DNA of 64,000 bases from Nitrospirota bacterium (GTDB lineage: Bacteria > JACPQY01). Numbering within the stretch: position 1 is the stretch's first letter; each line of letters starts with the position of its first letter. The stretch is from the NCBI GenBank assembly GCA_016180645.1, contig JACPAV010000018.1:1-64000 (forward strand), written 5' to 3'. Of the stretch, positions 48,259-55,859 are shown piece by piece. A model generated the notes under the pieces. That model was not told where the DNA came from, ran no database searches, and saw only the letters and a program-made list of their open reading frames with translations. The translations under genes were made by a program, and so were the position numbers.

Positions 48259-50025
48259 TCACGCGGGCGGAAGCGTCCTGCGGAACTCCTCGCCCGTCAT
48301 CTGCTGGACCAGCTCACCACGGCTGAGCACCCAGACCTGGTCGCACTCGGCGATGGTGGACAGCCGGTGGGCAATGACCAGTAGCGTGCGGTCGCGGAAG
48401 GCGTCGGCGAGGATCTGCCGGATCTTGTGCTCCGCCTCGGGATCCACGTAGGAGGTCGCTTCATCGAAAATGACCAGTTTCGCGTTGTAGGCCAACGCCC
48501 TCACCAGGGAGAAGACTTGGCGTTCGCCCATGGAGAGATTGACGCCACCGCCGCGAATATTCCGTTGCAACTTGTCCAGAAGGGATTCGAGGCCGTAGCG
48601 CTCGAGCCAGCGGGCGACATCTCCTGCCCCGTTCCGATGTTCGTTCAAGAACCGCTCCATCGATCCGGAGAACAGAAAAGGCTCTTGCGAAACGAGGCCG
48701 ATCCTCCGCCGCACGTCTTCGCGCGACATCCGGCGGAGGTCCACCCCATCCAGGAGAATCCGACCTTCCGACGGCTCATAGAACCGTACCATCAGGTGCG
48801 CGACGGTGGTTTTGCCGGATCCGGTCACGCCCACGAGGGCATTCCGCTTTCCCGGTACCAGCGAAAGGTTGATGTCCTTGAGAACGGGTGAGCCCGGGAT
48901 GTAGTGAAAGCTGACGTGGTCGAAATCCACTCGGGCCGGCCCCCTTGGGGTCAAGTCTTGAATTGATACAGGTTCGAATTCCGCAACCTGTGTCAATTCA
49001 AGACTTGACCCCACCTCGGGGGGTTCATTGAACACGGTCCACACGCGCTCCCCGGAGCTCATCGCGGCCTGGAAGATGTTGAACTTGTCGATCATGTCCC
49101 GAATGGGCGTGTGGAGGTTCTGGCTGTACGAGAGGAACGCCACCAGCACGCCCATGGTAATTTCCTGGTTCTCCAGATACATGTGCCCGCCTTGAAAGAG
49201 GATCAGGCCGACCCCGATGGAAGTCAGCACGGTGATGATGGGATGGAACATGCCGTAGGTCCGCGTCGAGTGCATCAGCTCTTGGAAGTAGTCTTCCACG
49301 ATCGCGGCGAACCGGGATGAGGTTTTCTCCTCCGCGTTGTACAGCTTGATGGTCGACATGGCCGTGGGGTTCAGCCGCTCTCCCAGGAATCCATTGATCA
49401 GCGCGAGCTTGCGACGGATTTCACGGTAGATCCCTTTCATTCTGCGGGCGAAGTACATCGAAGCCCAGACCATGGGGGGAAACGTGAGGAGAAACAGGAG
49501 CGTGAGTTTCAGGTTCATGGCCGCCATAAACCCGACCGAACCGGCGATGACGCACACATCCCCGACGATGACGACCAGCCCGGATGAAAAGAGGTCGCCG
49601 AGGGCGCTCACATCGTTCGTGAGTCGAGTCACGACGCGGCCGGTGGGGTGCCGGTCGAAATAGGAGACGGGGAGTTTCTGGACGTGCCGGAAGAGATCCG
49701 TGCGCAAGTCGAGCATCACATTTTGTCCCATCGCCTGGAGGAGGTACCGGTAGGCCGATTGCGTGGCCACCCGCACGGCCTCAAAGCCGAGGACCAGGCC
49801 GCCCATGAGGTAGAGAACACGGCGATCGTTCCGGAGGATGCCCTCGTCGATGGCCCGGGCCACGAAGTACGGCACCGCGCTGCCCAGCAGCATCGAGAGG
49901 ACGACAAAGAACGAGCCGCCCCAGAAGAGGAGCGGATATTTCCGGATGAACGGCAGGAGCCGGCGCGCGAGGGTTCCATAGTCCGTGGGCCCCTTGACCG
50001 CATCTTCCGCCGCGTAGGTGTCCAT
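48259..50025 (-). CDS. ABC exporter half-transporter, second gene of pair
   Basis: 588 residues: six-helix transmembrane domain (about 25-310), then an ATPase with Walker A L-V-G-V-T-G-S-G-K-T-T (about 386-396), Q-loop G-L-V-S-Q-E-P-F, signature N-L-S-M-G-E-R-Q (about 488-495), Walker B L-V-I-F-D-E-A-T and H-loop I-A-H-R-L-S. The signature L-S-M-G-E is atypical against L-S-G-G-Q in the partner, as usual in heterodimers with one degenerate site. Residues about 338-360 in the linker are encoded by a REP-like palindrome (48947-49012). It is downstream of the partner with a 3-bp gap. Confidence 0.9.
   Translation of the reverse strand: MDTYAAEDAVKGPTDYGTLARRLLPFIRKYPLLFWGGSFFVVLSMLLGSAVPYFVARAIDEGILRNDRRVLYLMGGLVLGFEAVRVATQSAYRYLLQAMGQNVMLDLRTDLFRHVQKLPVSYFDRHPTGRVVTRLTNDVSALGDLFSSGLVVIVGDVCVIAGSVGFMAAMNLKLTLLFLLTFPPMVWASMYFARRMKGIYREIRRKLALINGFLGERLNPTAMSTIKLYNAEEKTSSRFAAIVEDYFQELMHSTRTYGMFHPIITVLTSIGVGLILFQGGHMYLENQEITMGVLVAFLSYSQNLHTPIRDMIDKFNIFQAAMSSGERVWTVFNEPPEVGSSLELTQVAEFEPVSIQDLTPRGPARVDFDHVSFHYIPGSPVLKDINLSLVPGKRNALVGVTGSGKTTVAHLMVRFYEPSEGRILLDGVDLRRMSREDVRRRIGLVSQEPFLFSGSMERFLNEHRNGAGDVARWLERYGLESLLDKLQRNIRGGGVNLSMGERQVFSLVRALAYNAKLVIFDEATSYVDPEAEHKIRQILADAFRDRTLLVIAHRLSTIAECDQVWVLSRGELVQQMTGEEFRRTLPPA
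48947..49012. repeat. REP-like 66-bp palindrome in frame within ABC exporter gene
   Basis: Arms 48947-48974 and 48985-49012 (28 bp each) pair with a single mismatch around a 10-bp loop. The outer sequence GGGGTCAAGTCTTGAATTGA is of the type carried by RAYT-associated repeats, and TGTCAA...TGACCC also occurs in the RAYT leader at 123-146. It is 66 bp, 22 codons, frame preserved. Confidence 0.85.
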
Positions 50026-50028
50026 GCC

Positions 50029-51792
50029 TCAGTCTTCCTCCAGCATCATCGAGGCCAAGGCCTGCTGCCGACGGAAGAGGCGCGCATAGAGTCCGTCTCT
50101 CCGCATCAGATCATCGTGGGTGCCGTCTTCCACCACACGGCCGCCCTCCATGACCCAGATGCGGTCCATCCACGTAATCGAGCTGAGGCGATGGGTGATC
50201 AGGATCAAGAGGCCGTAGCGGTCAAGAGAACGGATCGACGCGGCAATCTTCGCCTCGGTCTCGTGATCGACCGCGGAGAACGGATCATCCAGAATCAGGA
50301 CGGGCGACCGCTTTGCCAGTGCCCGGGCGATGGCCACGCGCTTCTTCTGCCCCCCGGAAAGGTTGATGCCTTTTTCCCCGAGGACGGCGTCGTAGCGTCC
50401 TCGGAAGCCTTCTATTTCTTCGCGGATGGAAGCCAGGTGCGCCAACTCTTCGATTCCCTGGTCCCGGCCGTTCCCACTCTCTGCTTCGAGCAGCACGTTT
50501 TCTCGTACGGTATCCGAGAAGAGATACGGTTCCTGCGGGACCACGGCGAACCGCTTTCGCAGGCCGGCCGGCGTGAGATCCAACACATCCCGGCCATCCA
50601 CAAACACGGTGCCGCGGGGCGGATCATAGAGTCGGGTGACAAGCTGCACGAGTGTGCTCTTTCCGACGCCGATGGGACCGACGATCGCGAGGCGACAGGG
50701 CGCCTCAATTCGCATGTTCAATTCCGACAGCACAGGCTGGGATTCGCCCGGATAGGTGAACCGGACCGAGCGGAAATCGATGGATCGAACCGCGTCGCCG
50801 TTCGGGGCGGCGGCAGCCGCGCTCACGGAGCCGTCCCCATTGCCCTCCGGAACCGATGCGAGCACCTCCTGCACTCTCCGCTGAGAGGCGCCGCCTTCCT
50901 TGAACATCGAAAAGCTCCAGCCGAACGCGCTCATCGGCCAGACCATCTTCCCGATGTAGCTCTTGAGGGCGACGAAGGTCCCGATGGTGATGGCCCCGGT
51001 CATGACGTCCGGACCTCCCACAAAAAGAAGCACGGCCACGCCGATGGCCGTGGAGAATTCAAGGATGGGCGCGAAATAGGATTCCGTCTTCGCCAGACTC
51101 AGGCCGTGCTTCCGATACCACCCGCAGGCCTCGCCGAACCGCTTCTGTTCGTCCTCCTGGAGATTGTACGACTTCACGACTCGGATGCCGGCCACGCTTT
51201 CCTGAACGCGTTCGGTCATCATTTCGAAAGCCTCTTGAACTTTCGTAAATCGGCGGTCGATCACGCCCCCGACGATGAAGACGAAGAAAGGCACTCCGGG
51301 GAGCGCAATGAAGCTGAGGAGAGCGAGTTTTGGCGAGAGATGAAGCATGAGCGGCGGGATCGTCAGGCAGTAGAACACCGCGTCGAAGAAGATGAGCAGC
51401 CCCAGCCCCATGGCATCCTTTACGGCCTGCACGTCGTTCGTCGCCCGCGCCATCAGATTTCCCGTCGATTTTTCGTGAAACGTGTTGATCGGAAGGCGCA
51501 CGAGTCGCGACAGCAACCGTATCTTGAGGGATCGGTCGATCCGGTGCGCGTTGCCCATGAACCGGATGCGCCAGTGGAAACGGAAGAGTCCCTGGCCCGC
51601 CACGATGGCCACATAGAGGAACGCCAAAAGCAGGAGCCGATGTTCCGGAAGATGGGCCGTAAGCGCGTCCACTCCCCACATGATCACCAGCGGCGGGAGA
51701 AGGTCCAGGAGATCGACGGCCGCAAGAGCCGCAATCCCCCAGAGGTAGGTTCGGCGGTGCTCTTTGAAGTAGCCGACGAAATCTTTCAGCAT
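50029..51792 (-). CDS. ABC exporter half-transporter, first gene of pair
   Basis: 587 residues: membrane domain (about 15-310) and ATPase with Walker A I-V-G-P-I-G-V-G-K-S-T (about 373-383), Q-loop A-V-V-P-Q-E-P-Y, canonical signature N-L-S-G-G-Q-K (about 475-481), Walker B V-L-I-L-D-D-P-F and I-T-H-R-L. The D-D replaces D-E at the catalytic position, so this protein carries the degenerate Walker B while the partner carries the degenerate signature. A heterodimeric MdlAB-like or multidrug/lipid exporter is likely. Confidence 0.9.
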   Translation of the reverse strand: MLKDFVGYFKEHRRTYLWGIAALAAVDLLDLLPPLVIMWGVDALTAHLPEHRLLLLAFLYVAIVAGQGLFRFHWRIRFMGNAHRIDRSLKIRLLSRLVRLPINTFHEKSTGNLMARATNDVQAVKDAMGLGLLIFFDAVFYCLTIPPLMLHLSPKLALLSFIALPGVPFFVFIVGGVIDRRFTKVQEAFEMMTERVQESVAGIRVVKSYNLQEDEQKRFGEACGWYRKHGLSLAKTESYFAPILEFSTAIGVAVLLFVGGPDVMTGAITIGTFVALKSYIGKMVWPMSAFGWSFSMFKEGGASQRRVQEVLASVPEGNGDGSVSAAAAAPNGDAVRSIDFRSVRFTYPGESQPVLSELNMRIEAPCRLAIVGPIGVGKSTLVQLVTRLYDPPRGTVFVDGRDVLDLTPAGLRKRFAVVPQEPYLFSDTVRENVLLEAESGNGRDQGIEELAHLASIREEIEGFRGRYDAVLGEKGINLSGGQKKRVAIARALAKRSPVLILDDPFSAVDHETEAKIAASIRSLDRYGLLILITHRLSSITWMDRIWVMEGGRVVEDGTHDDLMRRDGLYARLFRRQQALASMMLEED

Positions 51793-51800
51793 CCGCCTAT

Positions 51801-51828
51801 TTTACACAGACTCCGCCCATGCTAGAAT
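51801..51828 (+). promoter_or_regulatory. sigma-70 promoter for DUF2203 gene
   Basis: TTTACA (51801-51806), a 16-bp spacer and TAGAAT (51823-51828). The TTG start at 51838 is 9 bp further, so the transcript is leaderless. It overlaps the divergent promoter region of the ABC operon. Confidence 0.5.
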
Positions 51829-51837
51829 CGTTCCCTG

Positions 51838-52197
51838 TTGAGTCAACAACCGGAAATCATTGTGAAGAGGACCTTCTCGTTCGAGCAGGCCAGGAAGCTT
51901 CTGCCCGACATCCGGCGGATTACCCGCGAGGCGGCAACCAAGGCGGACCTCATGCTCGCCGATCTCCGGACCACCCCGAAAACAGATCCGCAATCCCCGG
52001 CCCTCCACCAAGACTACGAAAATCTTCTGAACGAGTGGGCCGACCGAATCGTCGATTTGGGTTGCGAGGTCAAAGGCGTTTGGCTCGTCGACTTCGACAG
52101 CGGTCACGGATACTACTGTTGGAAGCATCCTGAAGAAGACTTGGGCTATTTCCACTCGTACGAAGACGGTTTCCGCGGTCGGCAGCGGATTCAGTAG
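51838..52197 (+). CDS. DUF2203 family protein
   Basis: 119 residues from TTG 51838. K-R-T-F-S-F-E-Q-A-R-K-L-L-P-D-I-R-R-I-T, then W-A-D-R-I-V-D-L-G-C-E-V-K-G-V-W-L-V-D-F and Y-Y-C-W-K-H-P-E-E-D-L-G-Y-F-H match DUF2203, a widespread small family of unknown role. The C-x-W-x-x-x-E-x-x-x-x-x-x-H pattern is its hallmark. No Shine-Dalgarno, consistent with leaderless initiation. Confidence 0.85.
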   Translation: MSQQPEIIVKRTFSFEQARKLLPDIRRITREAATKADLMLADLRTTPKTDPQSPALHQDYENLLNEWADRIVDLGCEVKGVWLVDFDSGHGYYCWKHPEEDLGYFHSYEDGFRGRQRIQ

Positions 52198-52210
52198 CTC
52201 AGGAGCAGGC

Positions 52211-52348
52211 TCAAGCCGCCTGCGGTCGAGACTCAGAATCCCAATCCATCGTGACCCCACCCCCTTCCGGGAGACCACGCAGGGCTTCTGAAATGTCTGT
52301 AGCCCGTTGCAATGGCTCAGTCGTGAGTTGGGCTTCATCTTCGGCCAT
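52211..52348 (-). CDS. possible 45-residue acidic protein
   Basis: MAEDEAQLTTEPLQRATDIS, then E-A-L-R-G-L-P-E-G-G-G and a short tail. ATG and stop are clear, but the ribosome site is weak. It may be a small antitoxin-like protein or chance. Confidence 0.25.
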   Translation of the reverse strand: MAEDEAQLTTEPLQRATDISEALRGLPEGGGVTMDWDSESRPQAA

Positions 52349-52635
52349 GACCCGACTCTAGCACGCCCCCCGCCCAAGCCACAACCCTGGGATGCACATT
52401 TGTGGTGCATGCCGCACCATCTGATTGCATAGAACTACGAATAGGAACTGTTGTACCAAGAGTGGTTTGGAATTTGTGTTATCTCAATTCGATGCATTGA
52501 GGCCAAGAACAGAATTGTATTTCATGGCACGGAATCTGCTCACTTTGTCTAGAGACACCATGTTGCTCGGGTATTACCTCAAACAAAAGGGCTTATTACC
52601 TGCGGCAACATGGTGCGTACGCCCCGCCTCTAGTA
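52349..52635. other. AT-richer upstream region of the sigma-54 activator
   Basis: No confident gene. It is markedly AT-richer than its surroundings. CACCATGTTGC (52556-52566) and GCAACATGGTG (52605-52615) form a perfect 11-bp inverted repeat with a 38-bp spacer, upstream of the regulator, which may be an autoregulatory site. Confidence 0.45.
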
Positions 52636-54282
52636 TTGAATCCTTGTGGAAGCGGGGCGACCGTACGGCGCGTCGATCGGGATCCACCCAATGAATTGGT
52701 AGGCGCCGTACTCGTGGCAGAGCAGAGGTCGCACGATCTGCGCCGTTGGCAGGGTCAGAGCTACTTGGCGCAGCTTGAGATCCTTTACGAAATCAGCAAG
52801 ACGTTCCGCCAAAACCTCAAGCCGCAGGAGCAGATCCGTCGGGGACTCCACGTGCTCTCCGAAATGCTTCATCTGAAGCGGGCAATTTTCGTGGTGGAGG
52901 ATGGCCGGAGCGGCCTTCTACGGATCACTGAGGGCTACGGCCTCTCGCCGGAGGAACGCCAGCGGGCAAGTTTCAAATCCGGTGAAGGACTGATCGGACA
53001 AGCGTTCAAGAACGGCTCGCCGATCGTTGCCTCGCTCGCGGATTCGAGCCGCGAGCCGCTGCCATGGGATCATGCACAATCCTGGTCGGGGGAACGGAAA
53101 TGGGGCTTCCTCGCCGTTCCGATCAGAACCACCGAGCGCGTGTGTGGCGTGTTGGCGCTTGAGTACGAGGCATCGGAGGGGCTTCCGACCCAGGAGTTGA
53201 CGCGTCTCATCTACTCCGTCTGCAATTTTTGGTCGAAACTTCTGACGCCGACTCCTCCCGAATCCATGCCGGCGAAATCCTCGATCGCCCCGAAGGGAAA
53301 GAGGCACGCCATGGAGCGGCTGGTCGGCGAGAGCCGAGCCATGCACAAGATCGTCGAATTGATCGCCACGGTGAGCCATGCCAAGACGCCGATTCTCCTC
53401 CGGGGCGAAAGCGGCACGGGGAAGGGGCTTGCGGCCGAGACCATTCACCAATCGAGCCGATACTCCAGAGGGCCGTTTGTGAAAGTCGTGTGCGCATCGA
53501 TCCCGGAGGCGCTCTTCGAGAGTGAGCTTTTCGGCTATCACAAAGGGGCATTCACCGGGGCGCTGAGGGATAAACCCGGTCTGGTGGAGACCGCCTCCGG
53601 TGGATCGCTGTTTCTGGACGAGATCGGCGACATTCCCCTGCCTGTGCAGGTGAAACTTCTCCGGTTCTTACAGGAGAAGACCTTCGAACGGCTGGGTGGA
53701 ACCCGGCCGCTGCGCGTCGACACACGGGTCATCGCCGCCACGAATCAATCTCTGGAAGATCTGGTTCGGAGAGGACTACTCAGAGAAGATCTCTACTACC
53801 GACTGAATGTTCTGCCGATCACGCTGCCGCCTTTGCGGGAACGGGTGGAAGACATCCCGATCCTCGCGGCGTTCTTCCTCGATGCGGCCAATCGCGAGCA
53901 CGCGAAGGACGTGAGCCTGACAGCGGAGGCCATCCAAATGCTACGGGAATACTCGTGGCCGGGGAACATCCGAGAGCTCGAAAATTTCGTCGAAAGACTC
54001 GTCGTTTTGTCACCGGGCGGCGCGGTTCGACCGGAAAATATCGTGCTGCACGGGCTCGACCCGCATCAAACACCACGCCCCGCCACCGCCCTTTCCACGG
54101 AACCCTCTCCACCGTCTCTCGGAACGCTCCGTGACCTGGAACGCGAGAAGATCGTTGAAGCACTACGGCAGGCCGATGGAGTTCAAGAGAAAGCCGCGCG
54201 ACTTCTCGGGATCACCCGGCGCCAGATCGGACACCGGATCAAGAAGTTCGGTATCCGGCGCGATCCGACACCGTTTCAGTAG
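52636..54282 (+). CDS. sigma-54-dependent activator (GAF-AAA-Fis), probable nitrate/nitrite regulator
   Basis: 548 residues. GAF domain (about 45-190: LHVLSEMLHLKRAIFVVEDG), sigma-54 interaction AAA domain with Walker A R-G-E-S-G-T-G-K-G (about 255-263), the sigma-54 contact loop G-A-F-T-G-A (about 309-314), Walker B G-G-S-L-F-L-D-E-I-G-D (about 326-336) and arginine fingers. A Fis-type helix-turn-helix is at the end (AARLLGITRRQIGHRIKKFG). This is NifA/NorR architecture. It lies directly upstream of narK, so it probably switches on the nitrate locus in response to a small molecule bound by GAF. The N-terminal start is uncertain. Confidence 0.88.
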   Translation: MNPCGSGATVRRVDRDPPNELVGAVLVAEQRSHDLRRWQGQSYLAQLEILYEISKTFRQNLKPQEQIRRGLHVLSEMLHLKRAIFVVEDGRSGLLRITEGYGLSPEERQRASFKSGEGLIGQAFKNGSPIVASLADSSREPLPWDHAQSWSGERKWGFLAVPIRTTERVCGVLALEYEASEGLPTQELTRLIYSVCNFWSKLLTPTPPESMPAKSSIAPKGKRHAMERLVGESRAMHKIVELIATVSHAKTPILLRGESGTGKGLAAETIHQSSRYSRGPFVKVVCASIPEALFESELFGYHKGAFTGALRDKPGLVETASGGSLFLDEIGDIPLPVQVKLLRFLQEKTFERLGGTRPLRVDTRVIAATNQSLEDLVRRGLLREDLYYRLNVLPITLPPLRERVEDIPILAAFFLDAANREHAKDVSLTAEAIQMLREYSWPGNIRELENFVERLVVLSPGGAVRPENIVLHGLDPHQTPRPATALSTEPSPPSLGTLRDLEREKIVEALRQADGVQEKAARLLGITRRQIGHRIKKFGIRRDPTPFQ

Positions 54283-54324
54283 CCGCAGAGCAACCGCTCG
54301 TCCCTAGCCCCAGACCATCGCTCA

Positions 54325-54375
54325 CCTATAGAGGCTTAGCCTCGATAGCGGCTATCGAAGCTAAGCCTCAATAGG
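54325..54375. promoter_or_regulatory. 51-bp near-perfect palindrome, candidate activator-binding site
   Basis: Two 25-bp arms around a single G (CCTATAGAGGCTTAGCCTCG ... and its complement) with two mismatches. It lies 42 bp after the activator stop and about 140 bp upstream of the possible sigma-54 promoter. It has no T-tract, so it is more likely an enhancer site (UAS) than a terminator. Confidence 0.6.
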
Positions 54376-54514
54376 AACACCACCGTACGCTTCTGTACCT
54401 CCGTACAAAAGCGTGCCACGTGCACGTGAAGGAATGAGTTCTGTTTATCGGAGTGGACGGGCGCATCTTTTCTCCTGTTCTTTCAACTCATTTGGCACGA
54501 CGCGACTGGACCTC

Positions 54515-54528
54515 GGCACGAATGTTGC
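54515..54528 (+). promoter_or_regulatory. possible sigma-54 promoter
   Basis: GGCACGAATGTTGC has GG and GC separated by exactly 10 bp, and both the GGCACG and TTGC blocks of the consensus. Transcription would start near 54540, only a few bases before the ATG at 54543 and beyond the Shine-Dalgarno, which is a problem. An adjacent TTGGCACG at 54493-54500 lacks its TTGC block. Confidence 0.3.
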
Positions 54529-54542
54529 CCTTGGAGGTCTAC

Positions 54543-55778
54543 ATGAGTGCAAACCTGAAGGAAGCTCTTCGGAGCGGCCACTTCCCCTCGCTGGTTGCGG
54601 CCTTCCTGTTTTTCGACATGAGTTTCATGATCTGGGTTCTCCTGGGTCCGCTCGGAAATCACATTTCAGCGGAACTCGGGCTATCGCCATCGCAGAAGGG
54701 ACTCCTGGTTGCGATTCCGATCCTCGGCGGCGCATTTTTCCGAATCTTCATGGGCATCCTGACCGATTGGATCGGCCCGAAGAAATCCGCCCTGTTGGCG
54801 ATGACGCTGACTCCCCTTCCGCTACTCTGGGGCTGGCTCGGCGCGGAGCGATTCGGCGAGATCCTAGGTGTAGGCCTTCTACTGGGAATTCCCGGCGCCA
54901 GTTTCGCCGCGGCACTCCCGCTCGCTTCGAGGAACTATCCGGCGAAGCATCAGGGACTCGCCATGGGGCTTGCCGGCGCGGGAAACAGCGGAACGGTCCT
55001 GACCGCCCTCTTCGCGCCGCGACTGGCCGACGCCTTCGGATGGAATGCCGTGATGGGGCTGGCCCTGATTCCACTCGTCCTCGTGTTTGTGGCCTTCTTG
55101 CTCCTCGCGCGGGAGCCCGTCCTGCCTCCCAGAAAAAAGCTCTCGGGCTATTTTTCGATTCTTGCCGAAGGGGATCTCTGGTTCTTCAACCTGTTCTACA
55201 GTTTGACGTTTGGCGGGTTCGTCGGTCTCGGCTCTTTCCTGCCCATTTTCTTCCACGATCAATACGGCGTTTCGAAAGTCATGGCCGGAACGCTGACGGC
55301 CTTCTGCGTCATGTCAGGATCTTTTCTCAGACCGGTGGGCGGAGCCTTGGCCGATCAAACCGGTGGACTCCGGGCCCTGTCGCTCTTCTTCTCGGTCGTT
55401 GCCGTGCTCATCCTGGGACTCGCCTGCCTTCCGACCTTGGGTGTGGCGGTGGCGCTGGCATTCCTTACGCTCGGGGTTCTCGGCCTGGGCAACGGGGCAG
55501 TCTTCCAACTTGTGCCGCAACGATTTCGGGACGAGATCGGCGTGGCCACCGGCTGGATCGGGGCGGCCGGAGGCGTCGGCGGGTTTTGTCTACCTCCGCT
55601 GCTGGGTGTGCTGAAGGAGACGCTAGGGACGTATGCCGCCGGTTTCGGGGCGTTCGCCGTGGGGATTGTTTTCTGCGCGGGGGTCCTGCGCTTCGTCCGG
55701 AAGGACTGGGAGAGATGGTCGGGTTCGTCCCGTGAAGTCCGCTCGGAAACGGTCCTGGTGTCAGTCGGAGGGCGATGA
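54543..55778 (+). CDS. narK: NarK-type nitrate/nitrite transporter (MFS)
   Basis: 411 residues from ATG 54543, preceded by TTGGAGGTCTAC. The frame extends to 54453 without a ribosome site. It has twelve hydrophobic segments with NNP-family motifs: FFDMSFMIWVLLGPLG (TM1), R-I-F-M-G-I-L-T-D-W-I-G-P-K-K (loop 2-3) and the glycine-rich nitrate signature G-L-A-G-A-G-N-S-G-T (TM5), then A-G-G-V-G-G-F-C-L-P (TM11). It imports nitrate for the reductases encoded downstream. 80 bp separate it from the nitrite reductase gene. Confidence 0.9.
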   Translation: MSANLKEALRSGHFPSLVAAFLFFDMSFMIWVLLGPLGNHISAELGLSPSQKGLLVAIPILGGAFFRIFMGILTDWIGPKKSALLAMTLTPLPLLWGWLGAERFGEILGVGLLLGIPGASFAAALPLASRNYPAKHQGLAMGLAGAGNSGTVLTALFAPRLADAFGWNAVMGLALIPLVLVFVAFLLLAREPVLPPRKKLSGYFSILAEGDLWFFNLFYSLTFGGFVGLGSFLPIFFHDQYGVSKVMAGTLTAFCVMSGSFLRPVGGALADQTGGLRALSLFFSVVAVLILGLACLPTLGVAVALAFLTLGVLGLGNGAVFQLVPQRFRDEIGVATGWIGAAGGVGGFCLPPLLGVLKETLGTYAAGFGAFAVGIVFCAGVLRFVRKDWERWSGSSREVRSETVLVSVGGR

Positions 55779-55784
55779 CGTGAA

Positions 55785-55859
55785 CCCCGCACCTATCCTT
55801 GGGACACCGCGAGGTCCGTCTCGGTGCTTGAAGATACGACGGCTAGGATAGGTACGGGG
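55785..55859 (+). promoter_or_regulatory. RBS-sequestering stem-loop leader of nitrite reductase
   Basis: CCCCGCACCTATCCT (55785-55799) pairs with AGGATAGGTACGGGG (55845-55859) at 14 of 15 positions. The right arm covers the Shine-Dalgarno-like region and the first base of the GTG start. Inside, CACCG/CGGTG forms a second hairpin. The structure would block initiation, as in a riboswitch, thermosensor or protein-controlled leader. Confidence 0.6.

Noticed and set aside
49648-51825. 725-codon plus-strand open frame
   Set aside because: It is exactly antisense to the two ABC exporter genes. It is a GC-driven shadow with no domain and poor composition.
54325-54375. Rho-independent terminator of the activator gene
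   Set aside because: The stem is followed by AACACCACC with no T-tract, and the dyad is unusually long and symmetrical.
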